61,074 nucleotides of DNA from CAYLJO01 sp964383905 (GTDB lineage Bacteria > Acidobacteriota > Blastocatellia > Pyrinomonadales > Pyrinomonadaceae), in the NCBI GenBank assembly GCA_964383905.1, contig CAYLJO010000005.1:1-61074 (forward strand), read 5' to 3'. Shown one piece after another: positions 32,903-42,120 of this stretch (position 1 is its first letter; each line of letters opens with the position of its first letter). A program made the position numbers and the translations under genes. Below the pieces are notes generated by a model. That model saw nothing but the letters and a program-made list of their open reading frames with translations, made no database searches and was not told the DNA's origin.

Positions 32903-35658
32903 GGCTCACCGAAGCGTGACCTGTATTCTTTCGAAGTAATGAAGGCGCGCACCATGCTACGGTAATTATCGGGCGCCCGGTTGCTCAGTACGTCCAGCCA
33001 GAAGGCATAGCCGTTAGCATCGGGGTCACGCCTAAGATAGCCGAAGTACTGCATCAGCACAAAGGCCGCATCGTACTCTGCGTCAGTGAAAGATTTGTCC
33101 TCTAAAAGGTCACTTAAAATCGAGCCGCGGCCCGCGCCTGCCTTCATCCGGTTGACGAGCTCATCTCGTCGTCCTGAGAGGTCTACGCCGAGCGGCTCGC
33201 GCACCGTTTTAAGCAGCGCGTCGATAAACTGTTCCGGTGGCATGCGCGTCGGATATTTGCTCAGAAACTCACGCCGCCGCACCCATGCCTCAGCAAAAGA
33301 TGCCCTACCCGCTTCCAGATTTTCGCCGCCTATGACCAGTTTCTTATCTCGCATGAATTCGGCATAGCGGGGCAACCGGCCCAACGACCCCTTGTAGAAG
33401 CGATAAATAAAGTAGCCCGTTTCCTGAAATTCCTGCGCCGTGAAGAAGGCCGCAGAAACACTGACGCGCTGTTCGTCGACACAGTGCGGATCGTTGCCGC
33501 AGAGGGTGATCTTCGCGCTCCAGTAATCAAGGCCGCGCGAATCCGGCTCACGATCAAGGAAATCCGCGTAGTGGCGACGGACAAAGAACCGTGCGTCATT
33601 GATCGGGTTCGGGGCCGGAATCCCTCTTTCGGGCGTCGAGGAAACATGTGCCGAATAGGCTTCCACATCGGCGGGCGAGAGCAGCGTTGGCGGCGGCCCT
33701 TCGCCCCCCGCCCCTGGCTCGACCTTCGTCACGGCGTACAGGTCACGGCGCGGGGGCCCGTCGTAGCTCCTGATGAAACGCAAACGTCCCGCGGCAATAC
33801 CCCGGGCCAGCACCGGCTCGATCGCGAGGCGGTCGTCAACCGTCAGAAAAGAATAATTGATGACGAGATACGAGGCCGGGATCGTCTCGAGAAGGTCGAA
33901 AAAGCGCTCCGGGACGGGGCGAATTTTTGTCAAAGATTCGATCTCGCTCTCGACGGGCGGGGTGAAGCCGGATACGGCAGTCACGAGCGGGCGAGCATGA
34001 TCCGCCGCACGCAGAGTATAGAGGTAGTTGGATTGTCCCCGGCCCGCCGGAAGCTCCACGATGCCTCCGTGCGTTGGCGTCTGCTTAAGACGCAGCGTGA
34101 GCGGGTCAGGATCGACGGCTCCCGAAAAAAGCATGAGCGGCGCGACACGCTGTTCGAAGAGCAGTGCCAGGATGACGATCACATAGACTGCCGTAGTCCG
34201 AACGTGCGGGCGATACCGGTCGAGGAGTTCAGCGCAGCGGCCTGCCCCAAGTCCGGCGAGTAATGCCAGGCCAAGATCGCAGATCATCGCCCACCTGGCA
34301 GGGACACGGATGCTGCGAAAAAGGGGCACAAAATCGTAGAGCAGACGGTGGAAAGGAAAGTTCATCCCGAACGAGCCGAGAAAGCCTGTGACCGTCCAGA
34401 TCAATCCGATCTTGAAGGCTTCCGGGCGGCGCACCGAGCGCAGCGTGGCGATGATATTCGCATCCCCGGCCGGGCGGAAGGCTTCGGGATAGGCGAAGCA
34501 GCAACGCACCAAAAGAGCAACCCCGCCAATCAAGAGAGCTCGGTCTGGGCTGGAAGCCCTCAGTATTTCGAAACCGAAGGGCCGGAGCCGGAAGACGCCG
34601 TAGCCCGCTGTCAGGAACGCGGTCAAAGCACAGACGAAGACCAGCAGGTCCAGACAAACGAGAAAGACCCTCTTCAAAGGCGCGTTGTGATCCGTCTTGC
34701 GCTCGACGAGAAGGAAAGCGGCAACGGCAAGGAGCAGGAGGACAAGACCTGGAAAGAGCGCCATCTCATTAGCTTCCCATGGCGCGTTGAGTCCTTGCCA
34801 TAGCTTATTGCGACTATCAGGGACGAGCCAGTGGATGGGAAGAGCGGAATAGGATAGAGCATTCTCCGGCGTGCGAACGAACCCGTAGAGACGCGCCACC
34901 CGTTGATAAGGCAGCAGAAAGGGGATGAGCACGAGCACCGCTGCCCCGAGGGCCAGCCCGCCGCGTCGCCAGAGAGCCCGCTCCTTCCAGAGCCCGTATT
35001 GAAAGAGAAGAAGGACGGCGGAAAGCCCCAGCGGAATGAGCGTCAAAACAAACCAGTGAATACAGGAGAGCGCGTTCATCAGGAAAGCTAGCCCGAGCCA
35101 CGCGGCGCGCCGCCAGCTTCGCACGCGCATAAAAAGAATGAGCGACTCAAGCACGACCGGAATCCATCCGGCGAAGAGGTAGTTTAAATGGGAAAGCTGG
35201 TGAAACCGGTAGGGTACGAAAGCGAAGCCCACGCCTGCGACCCACGCCATACCATTTGAGACGGTGAGGGTTCGGGCCAGGCGAAACGCTCCATAACCGG
35301 AGAAGGCGAAACCGGTGAGCGTCGCGATGCCCTCAATAGTGAGCGGCCGAAGGCCGAGGGCGAACAGCGGGAAGAAAAGAAGCGCAATGCCATACTCATT
35401 TTCGCTGAAGGCGAGCGAATAGCGGTAAGGATAGAAGATGTTGGCGTGAAAAAGATTCAGCGGGTCGTGAAAAGTCTGGTGATAATCCCACCACAGAATC
35501 CAGGAGTGTAGATACGGGTCACCCGGATCTGCGACTGCGTCGCGAAGACGGAGCACCCACGGCCATGTCATGACGAGGGTTAGCGCAACGAAGGCAAGAA
35601 AGATTAGGATTTCGCGGAAAAGGGAATGTCTGAGCTTTAGAAAGGCTGTCAACGACAA
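32899..35658 (-). CDS. Polytopic glycosyltransferase-like membrane protein fused to DUF4214 domains
   Basis: 919 aa. The first 510 residues form about 11-12 membrane helices in a GT-C-like layout, with a large loop after helix 1 that holds an acidic motif (DAVADPGDPYLHSWILWWDY), as in lipid-linked-sugar glycosyltransferases. A soluble part follows (about 515-680). The C-terminus has two DUF4214 repeats (HYADFLDREPDSRGLDYWSA; YFGYLRRDPDANGYAFWLDV), a domain often found in S-layer or surface proteins. The start is TTG 35658 with only a weak site; later starts would remove helix 1. Coupled to the small secreted protein gene downstream. Confidence 0.8.
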   Translation of the reverse strand: MSLTAFLKLRHSLFREILIFLAFVALTLVMTWPWVLRLRDAVADPGDPYLHSWILWWDYHQTFHDPLNLFHANIFYPYRYSLAFSENEYGIALLFFPLFALGLRPLTIEGIATLTGFAFSGYGAFRLARTLTVSNGMAWVAGVGFAFVPYRFHQLSHLNYLFAGWIPVVLESLILFMRVRSWRRAAWLGLAFLMNALSCIHWFVLTLIPLGLSAVLLLFQYGLWKERALWRRGGLALGAAVLVLIPFLLPYQRVARLYGFVRTPENALSYSALPIHWLVPDSRNKLWQGLNAPWEANEMALFPGLVLLLLAVAAFLLVERKTDHNAPLKRVFLVCLDLLVFVCALTAFLTAGYGVFRLRPFGFEILRASSPDRALLIGGVALLVRCCFAYPEAFRPAGDANIIATLRSVRRPEAFKIGLIWTVTGFLGSFGMNFPFHRLLYDFVPLFRSIRVPARWAMICDLGLALLAGLGAGRCAELLDRYRPHVRTTAVYVIVILALLFEQRVAPLMLFSGAVDPDPLTLRLKQTPTHGGIVELPAGRGQSNYLYTLRAADHARPLVTAVSGFTPPVESEIESLTKIRPVPERFFDLLETIPASYLVINYSFLTVDDRLAIEPVLARGIAAGRLRFIRSYDGPPRRDLYAVTKVEPGAGGEGPPPTLLSPADVEAYSAHVSSTPERGIPAPNPINDARFFVRRHYADFLDREPDSRGLDYWSAKITLCGNDPHCVDEQRVSVSAAFFTAQEFQETGYFIYRFYKGSLGRLPRYAEFMRDKKLVIGGENLEAGRASFAEAWVRRREFLSKYPTRMPPEQFIDALLKTVREPLGVDLSGRRDELVNRMKAGAGRGSILSDLLEDKSFTDAEYDAAFVLMQYFGYLRRDPDANGYAFWLDVLSNRAPDNYRSMVRAFITSKEYRSRFGEP

Positions 35659-35986
35659 AAGAATATTTTCCGTTTTTAATGGTCAGAAGAGCGGTTGCGA
35701 TGTTTCATCCGATGGCGAGAAATGTCAATGCCGCGAGCCCTCAGAGACAATCTCCTGAACCGACCCCGATAAGCTTCCGTCCTCTCAGCATTTCTCTGGC
35801 CATCAATCTTGGGTAATCTCGGATGCAGCGTTTTGTCTCACAACCGTATACATTTTTTCACCATTCCGGTTAAGATAGGCCGCCCGACCAGCTGAAAAGG
35901 CGGCCACTAAAAACCGCGCTGAGTTTTACAGGTGTCCCGATCAACAAAGAAAAAAGCAGTCCGCACGGTAGTTAAGGTGATCAATC
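35659..35986. other. Intergenic region between divergent genes
   Basis: About 330 bases that must carry promoters for the leftward membrane-protein operon and the rightward ATP-grasp gene. I see no RNA gene, repeat or convincing open frame. Confidence 0.4.
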
Positions 35987-37201
35987 ATGATCGAGTCAAG
36001 GCGACTAACAGTTCTCTGCCTCGCCAGCTATGAGAAGGGGGCGGAGTTTATGAGGGAGTGTCAAAGACAGGGATGTCGTGTGATCCTCTTGACCTCTCAA
36101 AGCGTGGGTCAGGAGACCTGGCCGCGTGAAGTCTACGATCAGATTTATCTGATGCCGGATGAAGACAAAAAATGGAATCTCAACCACGTCATCGCCAGTA
36201 TTAGCTATCTGGCCCGGCGGGAAATTATTGACCGGATTGTCCCGCTCGACGACTTTGATCTCGAGACGGCGGCGGCACTGCGTGAGCATTTACGCGTGCC
36301 CGGCATGGGGGAAAGCTCGACTCGTTACTTTCGCGACAAGCTGGCGATGCGGATGAGGGCAAGTGAAGCCGGGATTCCGGTCCCTGATTTTGTCCACGTA
36401 CTTAATTACGAGAAGCTAAACGCGTATATGGAACGCATTCAGCCGCCGTGGCTCCTTAAGCCGCGCTTCGAAGCCTCCGCAACGGGTATCAGGAAGATCA
36501 ATAGGCAGGCCGAGTTCTGGGAGGCGATCGAAAGGCTCGGCGACAAACAATCTTTTCACCTTCTTGAGAAGTACGTGCCCGGTGACATTTATCACGTCGA
36601 CTCGATCGTCATTGAGCGGGAGGTTGTCTTTGCCGTCGCCAGCAAGTACGGGCACCCGCCGATGGACGTGGCCCACCAGGGGGGCATCTTTACTACCTTG
36701 ACAATGCCGCGCGGATCCTTTGACGAGCAAAATCTACTCTCATACAACCGGGACGTGCTGCGAGCGATGGGCCATGTACGCGGGGTCTCGCACACCGAAT
36801 TTATTAAGGGCCGGGATGATGGACGCTTCTATTTTTTAGAGACGTCCGCGCGTGTCGGGGGGGCTCACATCGCGGAACTGGTGGAAGCGGCAACCGGCAT
36901 CAACCTGTGGGCCGAATGGGCCAAGATTGAGATCGCACGCGGCGAGCGTCCCTACCAGTTACCCGACGCGGGCCGCGATTATGCCGGATTGATCGTTTCA
37001 CTCGCCCGTCAGGAGTACCCTGATATTTCGGACTATCAGGACCCGGAAATCGTCTGGCGCTTGAACAAACGTCATCACGCGGGGTTGATTGTGAAATCTC
37101 CGCACCGGGAGCGAGTCGAGCGTCTTCTGGAGGAATACACCGCACGCTTTTACCGGGACTTTTACGCGACGCAGCCCTTGCCTGAGAAGCCGGTGAGTTA
37201 G
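35987..37201 (+). CDS. ATP-grasp-fold ligase/carboxylase-like protein
   Basis: 404 aa cytosolic enzyme. An N-terminal Rossmann-like subdomain (RRLTVLCLASYEKGAEFM, IVPLDDFDLETAAALREHL) is followed by the ATP-grasp fold: substrate and ATP strand PPWLLKPRFEASATGIRKI (Lys of the glycine-rich loop, about residue 158), FHLLEKYVPGDIYHVDSIV, and the metal site FYFLETSARVGGAHIAELVE (Glu and Asn/Ser region, about 285-300). It resembles carbamoyl-phosphate-synthase-like or amino-acid ligase ATP-grasp proteins. The substrate is not assignable and no pathway neighbour is adjacent. Confidence 0.85.
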   Translation: MIESRRLTVLCLASYEKGAEFMRECQRQGCRVILLTSQSVGQETWPREVYDQIYLMPDEDKKWNLNHVIASISYLARREIIDRIVPLDDFDLETAAALREHLRVPGMGESSTRYFRDKLAMRMRASEAGIPVPDFVHVLNYEKLNAYMERIQPPWLLKPRFEASATGIRKINRQAEFWEAIERLGDKQSFHLLEKYVPGDIYHVDSIVIEREVVFAVASKYGHPPMDVAHQGGIFTTLTMPRGSFDEQNLLSYNRDVLRAMGHVRGVSHTEFIKGRDDGRFYFLETSARVGGAHIAELVEAATGINLWAEWAKIEIARGERPYQLPDAGRDYAGLIVSLARQEYPDISDYQDPEIVWRLNKRHHAGLIVKSPHRERVERLLEEYTARFYRDFYATQPLPEKPVS

Positions 37202-37267
37202 GCGAGCCCGGGTGAACGAAACAGATCGAGCGCCTCTGTCGACTTCACGCGTTGCTCATAGTGCAGG

Positions 37268-38692
37268 CTATTTCTCGGACGATAGCATTTTCACAAGGCG
37301 GTATAAGAACTCCTCTCCTTCGTAGAATTCGTTCACGCCGATCCGCTCGTCCCTTCCATGCTCGCGCACATCGTCAATATCCCCGAACAGCCCCGACACG
37401 CCGTAAATAGGGATACCCGCCTCGCGAAAGTACAGGCCGTCGGTGGCGCCGGTGCTCATCGTCGGCACAACCGCCACGCCCGGCCACATCGTTGAGGTTA
37501 ATTGTTCGATAGGCCGCATGATCTCAGGCTTGAGCGGAGATGGGGGACTCGGCTTTGCCTCATTGACCGGCGTAACGGCTATCCTCTCGTCGGCCAAAAC
37601 TTTAACAAGCGTTTGCTGTACGCCGGCGGGTGATTCGCCGGGGAGCATGCGGCAATTAACGAGCGCCCGCGCGGTCTGTGGGAGCGCATTGTCCGCATGA
37701 CCTGCCTCAAGTCGCGTGGCCACGCAAGTGGTGCGCATCAGCGCGTTGTAATAGGGCATTGCTGACAGACGTGAGACGGCAGCGCCGTCGGGCGCCGTCC
37801 GGGTAACCGCTCTCATATCGGAGGCCGTCTGCCCACTTTCTATCGCCGACATGCGCTCGAAGAAAGCGCGTGTGATCTCGTTCAGCCTCACCGGAAAATC
37901 ATACCTCGCGAGCCGCGTCAGCCCCTCCGCGAGTTGATAGATCGCGTTGTCTTTGACGGGTAGTGAGCTGTGTCCGCCGCGATTCTTCACTTCTAACCGG
38001 AAGCTTTGATAAACCTTTTCGCTCGCCTGGACTTCGTTGACGATGCGCCTGCCGTTCTTGATCTCCCCGCCGCCGCCCTCATTAAGCCCATACTCGGCGT
38101 TGACAAGCTCACGGTGATTCTGTAATAACCACTGCACACCGTTGAAGTCGCCACCCTCCTCGTCCGCCGTCAGGGCCAGGATGATGTCCCGGTCCGGCTT
38201 AAAGTTCTCCTGTTTGTAACGGATAAGGTTCGCGACCCAGATGGCGGCCATCGCCTTGTCATCACTCGTGCCGCGGCCGTAGAAGTAGCCGTCGCGCTCG
38301 AGAAACTTGAAGGGATCGACCGACCAATCCTCCCGCCGGGCCTCGACAACATCAAGATGCGCCAGGAGCAGGAGAGGCTTCCGGCCTGAATCGCGGCCCC
38401 GCAATCTGGCGATGAGATTACCCTTGCGCGGGTTAGGGCCGAGCACCTGGACGTCTGCCGCGGGAAATCTGGCGGCCTTCAAACGAGCGGCCATCGCTTC
38501 GGCCGCCCGGGTCGTGCTACCGACTGAATCGGTCGTGTTGATCTCGATTAACTCTTGAAAAATCTCACGGGCGAGTTTCTGCTCGGTATTAGACCGAATC
38601 GATTGACCGTTCGAGATGACCGGCGCGGTGAGCAGGCAGGCAAAGAGTAGCGCGCTGACAGACTCGTGCGGACAGTTCTTAAAACTATGCAT
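37268..38692 (-). CDS. Secreted M20-family metallopeptidase
   Basis: 474 aa. Signal peptide (SVSALLFACLLTAPVISNGQ). Di-zinc M20 fold: metal ligands in LLLLAHLDVVEARREDW (His, Asp), YGRGTSDDKAMAAIW (bridging Asp), ALTADEEGGDFNG (catalytic Glu and ligand Glu) and a late His in REHGRDERIGV. The dimerisation or lid domain lies at about residues 230-345. Likely cleaves peptides or N-acyl amino acids in the periplasm. The ATG at 38692 gives the signal peptide. Single-gene unit, convergent with the ATP-grasp gene. Confidence 0.9.
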   Translation of the reverse strand: MHSFKNCPHESVSALLFACLLTAPVISNGQSIRSNTEQKLAREIFQELIEINTTDSVGSTTRAAEAMAARLKAARFPAADVQVLGPNPRKGNLIARLRGRDSGRKPLLLLAHLDVVEARREDWSVDPFKFLERDGYFYGRGTSDDKAMAAIWVANLIRYKQENFKPDRDIILALTADEEGGDFNGVQWLLQNHRELVNAEYGLNEGGGGEIKNGRRIVNEVQASEKVYQSFRLEVKNRGGHSSLPVKDNAIYQLAEGLTRLARYDFPVRLNEITRAFFERMSAIESGQTASDMRAVTRTAPDGAAVSRLSAMPYYNALMRTTCVATRLEAGHADNALPQTARALVNCRMLPGESPAGVQQTLVKVLADERIAVTPVNEAKPSPPSPLKPEIMRPIEQLTSTMWPGVAVVPTMSTGATDGLYFREAGIPIYGVSGLFGDIDDVREHGRDERIGVNEFYEGEEFLYRLVKMLSSEK

Positions 38693-38910
38693 TTGTGATC
38701 ACCTTATCCAGATTAAGCTTGATTGGGCGTTACTCGAAGCGTCATGATAAATACGCTTACTTCTTCCGTGCGCAAAAGTATATCACCCTGAAACTTTTTT
38801 CGGCGTCATAACGTCTAATCACAGGGGCGGCCGGCCCTTGCAATCAGGAGTAAGCCATGAAAGGCAACATAATTTTTGGCCCGGTCGTAGCGGCCTTAGA
38901 GGTAATTGAG

Positions 38911-39642
38911 ATGAGAAATATTCTGTGTGTACTGATCGTCCCGGCACTTCTGCTGGTTGCGGTCAATGCCGCAGCGCTTGCTCAAAATCAGCAGCCTGCG
39001 GATCAAGACGGTAAAGACCAGAAGATGAAGGAAATGGACGGCGCGACGATGTCGATGTCCTCGCGCCACATGGAGATGAACCCGCACATGAAGATGACCG
39101 ACCGCCGGCGGCCCCAGGCCGGCGATCAACAGCGCGCGGATGACATCCTCCAGACCGCGCGCAAGACGCTGGAAAAATACACCGATTACAAAGCAGCCCT
39201 CAAGGACGGCTTTCAAATCTTCCTGCCACAGGTGCCGCAGAAGATGTACCACTTCACGAATTACTGGTACGGGTTAGAAGCCGAGTATCGTTTCAACCCT
39301 GAGCACCCCACCTCATTGCTCTACGAAAAGAAGGGCGACACTTATCAACTGGTCGGTGTGATGTACACCGCGCCCGCACAGTCAACCGAGGACGCGCTCA
39401 ACGACCGCATTCCGCTCAGTGTGGCGCAGTGGCACGAACACGTCAACTTCTGCTTTCCTCCTCCGGAGCGCCAGAAAGAGATGTTCGCGCCCAATCCTCG
39501 CTTCGGTATGGCGGGCTCAATCACCACAAAAGAGGAGTGTGATAAGGCGGGCGGCAAGTTTCTACCGAGATTATTTGGCTGGATGGTGCATATCTACCCC
39601 TTTGAGCAGAGGCCCGAGAAGATCTGGGCCGTGGAAAGATAA
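38911..39642 (+). CDS. Secreted hypothetical protein with Met/His-rich N-terminal stretch
   Basis: 243 aa, family not recognised. Signal peptide MRNILCVLIVPALLLVAVNA...LAQ, then a Met/His-rich segment (about residues 36-60: KEMDGATMSMSSRHMEMNPH) of the kind that binds Cu(I) or Ag(I) in periplasmic proteins. The remainder is a compact domain with many aromatic and His residues (YHFTNYWYGLEAEYRFNPEH, VAQWHEHVNFCFPPP). Two starts have ribosome sites: ATG 38857 (CAGGAG) and ATG 38911 (GAGGT); I prefer 38911 because it begins the signal peptide. Metal binding is inference. Confidence 0.75.
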   Translation: MRNILCVLIVPALLLVAVNAAALAQNQQPADQDGKDQKMKEMDGATMSMSSRHMEMNPHMKMTDRRRPQAGDQQRADDILQTARKTLEKYTDYKAALKDGFQIFLPQVPQKMYHFTNYWYGLEAEYRFNPEHPTSLLYEKKGDTYQLVGVMYTAPAQSTEDALNDRIPLSVAQWHEHVNFCFPPPERQKEMFAPNPRFGMAGSITTKEECDKAGGKFLPRLFGWMVHIYPFEQRPEKIWAVER

Positions 39643-39776
39643 GCATCCGGCGAAACACGCACGCTCATTGTGCTTGACGTGATTCAACGTCCTGGAGAGT
39701 CCTGCCCCGATCATCCTTCTTGCCGCCGTGGCTTTGCTCATACAGGCAGGCGGCAATCTTGTTTACAATCCTTGAA

Positions 39777-40382
39777 TCACGCCGTATGTAAAAAGCCGAG
39801 CACAAATAAGATGAGACCCGCCGCCCCGACCAGTAGGGCGAAGAACCAGATGCCGCGTCGCTCGATCAGGGCGGCGATAGCCGAGAGTCCGATCGCGACC
39901 TGTAGTATCGTCACGGCGTAAGCAAAAGTATGGTGTCGCTCGAGGTCGCGGCTCGACTCTTTTTGCAGGTCCTTTTGTTCCTCCTCAAGTTTTGACGCTT
40001 CCTTCCGTATCTCTTCCTGCTCCGACCTGTAGCGGTCAGCTTCGGCGCGGCTCTTGTCAACCTGATCGGCGGGAGCATGAGCCGCGCTCAGCAGATTCAC
40101 TTCGCCCTCGCGTATGGCCTGCTTGATTCCTTTGGCCTGGTAATACGACCACGAATCGGAGGCTTTCGCCTGTTTAAGCGTAGACTCATTCATCAGCAGC
40201 AAAGATTCATTCGCCAGCTGGCCGGATTTGAGTGACGCGATGGCGGCCAGAACGGCGCAGAGTGCTGTCGAGAGCGCAAGCCATTGCAGCCATGGGGCCC
40301 GCCGTTTCTCCTCCCTGGCCTTTTCATGAGCGCTTTCGCTAACTTTATCTACCCCGACTTCGCCGATTTCTGCCTCTTCCAC
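39777..40382 (-). CDS. DUF4337-family membrane protein
   Basis: 201 aa. Cytosolic acidic N-terminus, a membrane helix (about residues 31-52, WLQWLALSTALCAVLAAIAS), a family-typical helix LANESLLLMNESTLKQAKAS then SWSYYQAKGIKQAI, a long coiled coil (about 105-150, Glu/Lys-rich), and two C-terminal helices (about 152-172 and 178-199). This is the DUF4337 layout; its function is unknown. It is convergent with the Met/His-rich protein gene. Confidence 0.85.
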   Translation of the reverse strand: MEEAEIGEVGVDKVSESAHEKAREEKRRAPWLQWLALSTALCAVLAAIASLKSGQLANESLLLMNESTLKQAKASDSWSYYQAKGIKQAIREGEVNLLSAAHAPADQVDKSRAEADRYRSEQEEIRKEASKLEEEQKDLQKESSRDLERHHTFAYAVTILQVAIGLSAIAALIERRGIWFFALLVGAAGLILFVLGFLHTA

Positions 40383-40621
40383 GATGATTCCCCTTTAGTC
40401 TTTGAGGTTCAAAAAATATTTTTTTTATTCCCAAGCGAGGAGCGTACCCTCCAAGAATAGAGAATCTGGTGGATGAAAATCAACAAACTGGAGGCTTCTC
40501 TGCGGGCCATTCCTGCAATAAAATAGAGGCCTCTCGTGTCGCGAGAGAAAAGGACAAGTACTGCGCTGTAGGTGCATTAATCCAGCCCGCTAATCTCGAT
40601 GTTTCGTTGGAGAGGTTTTAA

Positions 40622-41566
40622 ATGAGCAAGACCGCTGCGGAAAACCAGGCGCCGTCGCCTGAGAAAATAAGGGCCCTCCTCCTCGGAGCCCTCATTCTCA
40701 TCGGTTTTTTTACAATCTTTAACCTCCAACGATGGATGGATGCCCGGCGGCCCGCGTTAGACCCGGCGCTCGAGGACGAACAGCTTTACGTCAACGCAAA
40801 ATGGGCTAAGACACTCAGCATGGGGTTCAGCGGGCTCGTTGCCGACTGGTACTGGATGCGCTCACTTCAATACGTGGGCCGCAAAATCATTGCCGCCCAG
40901 GCGCAGGAAAACCTGTCGCTCGACGATTTGAGCCCGCTCAACCTTAAAAGACTGGCGCAGTACCTGGAGACAACCGTTACGCTCGACCCACAGTTCATGG
41001 CTGCATATGAATATGCGGCCGTCGTCCTTCCGACAGTTGATCGCCGGGCTGCCATTGATATCGTGCAGAAAGGTATCGAGGCTAATCCTCAGGAATGGAG
41101 GCTACACCAGCATCTCGGATACATTTACTGGCAGATGAAAGACTATGATCGGGCGAGCGATGAATACGCTACGGGCGCGCGGTTGCCGGGGGCGCCTGGC
41201 TGGATGCAATTGATGGCCGCGCGGATGAAAACGCAGGGAGGCAGTCGCGACGTCGCGCGCAATATGTACAAGCAGATCTATACGGATACGGATGACCCGA
41301 AAATGAAGGAATTGGCCCTCTCTCGCCTCGCGCAGCTACAGTCGCTTGACGAGCGAGACCTGATTCGACAAATACTCTCCGGCAGGCAAAACCAGACGGG
41401 AAGATGCCCACTCTCATGGCAGGAGATAGCCGGCCTTCTCTCGAGAGCGGGTTTTAGCCTCGACGCCGCGGGCAACCCACTTGACCCTTCCGGCGCCCCT
41501 TATCTTCTCAATTCAGCGAATTGTAATGTCGAGCTTAATCCGAACTCGGCGGTGCCGAAAAGATAA
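40622..41566 (+). CDS. Membrane-anchored TPR-like protein
   Basis: 314 aa. One N-terminal helix (about residues 17-34, RALLLGALILIGFFTIFNLQ), then a helical-repeat body with TPR-like segments (QWMKDY-like pairs such as YIYWQMKDYDRASDEYATGA, about 165-190). The C-terminal part (LSRAGFSLDAAGNPLDPSGA) resembles a small degraded substrate-like end found in related proteins. GAGAGG lies 8 bases upstream of the ATG. Role unknown; helical repeats suggest protein binding. Confidence 0.75.
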   Translation: MSKTAAENQAPSPEKIRALLLGALILIGFFTIFNLQRWMDARRPALDPALEDEQLYVNAKWAKTLSMGFSGLVADWYWMRSLQYVGRKIIAAQAQENLSLDDLSPLNLKRLAQYLETTVTLDPQFMAAYEYAAVVLPTVDRRAAIDIVQKGIEANPQEWRLHQHLGYIYWQMKDYDRASDEYATGARLPGAPGWMQLMAARMKTQGGSRDVARNMYKQIYTDTDDPKMKELALSRLAQLQSLDERDLIRQILSGRQNQTGRCPLSWQEIAGLLSRAGFSLDAAGNPLDPSGAPYLLNSANCNVELNPNSAVPKR

Positions 41567-41898
41567 GCATGTGAAGTGACGAGCAACGATTGAGCACGGC
41601 ATGACAAAAAACGGCAGTCCTGGTGGCAAATAACGTCAATTCAGCCGTTTAGCAAAGAAGAGACTCCTCTCCGACGCTTTATTTACCACACTAGCTTTGC
41701 CGTCTATCAATTGCTAATTATTAACTTTCCTACTTCGCGCCCTCGAATTTAGCCCTCATTATTTGACCTTTGGCCCTGAGTATCCATGGTCAGCCCCACC
41801 CTTTAGCAAGCACCGTACCCTACCGGCCAGATGACCATCCATCGAACCGATTGTGGCCCACTATTTGTAAGGATTACGGAGAGCGGGGATAGAGATGG
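41567..41898 (+). other. Intergenic region before the glycosyltransferase cluster
   Basis: About 330 bases with no gene or RNA that I can support. A 27-codon frame from ATG 41895 continues past the end of this stretch and is not credible. The promoter of the following cluster may be here. Confidence 0.35.
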
Positions 41899-42009
41899 GT
41901 GTCACCACCGCGCAGAGACTCGATTTCGACCACGCTACTAATTTTTGCGGATCAGCAAGCGGCACTAAGAGAAAAGGGTAAACGAAGCCCGCACAGCGGT
42001 TTACGCTTA

Positions 42010-42120
42010 CTCCAAAAGAACTGCGGGGCCTTCAAAGCATCCTCAATTTACATGGATATACGTACCACCGGAGTGGAGTTCGCCAGTGAAGCTGTCGGCC
42101 AACCGACACTTCACCATTTA
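42010..42120 (+). pseudogene. Decayed fragment of a GT2 gene fused to the next membrane protein frame
   Basis: In frame with the following gene, the translation NCGAFKASS.. then DIRTTGVEFASEAVGQPTLH matches an internal part of the intact GT2 gene 2 kb downstream (PCGDFHCGL..., DLHTTGMEFASEMVVKATLH), with a short internal deletion. Nothing of the rest of a GT2 gene is visible upstream. It reads as the relic of a duplicated or displaced glycosyltransferase gene. Confidence 0.6.
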
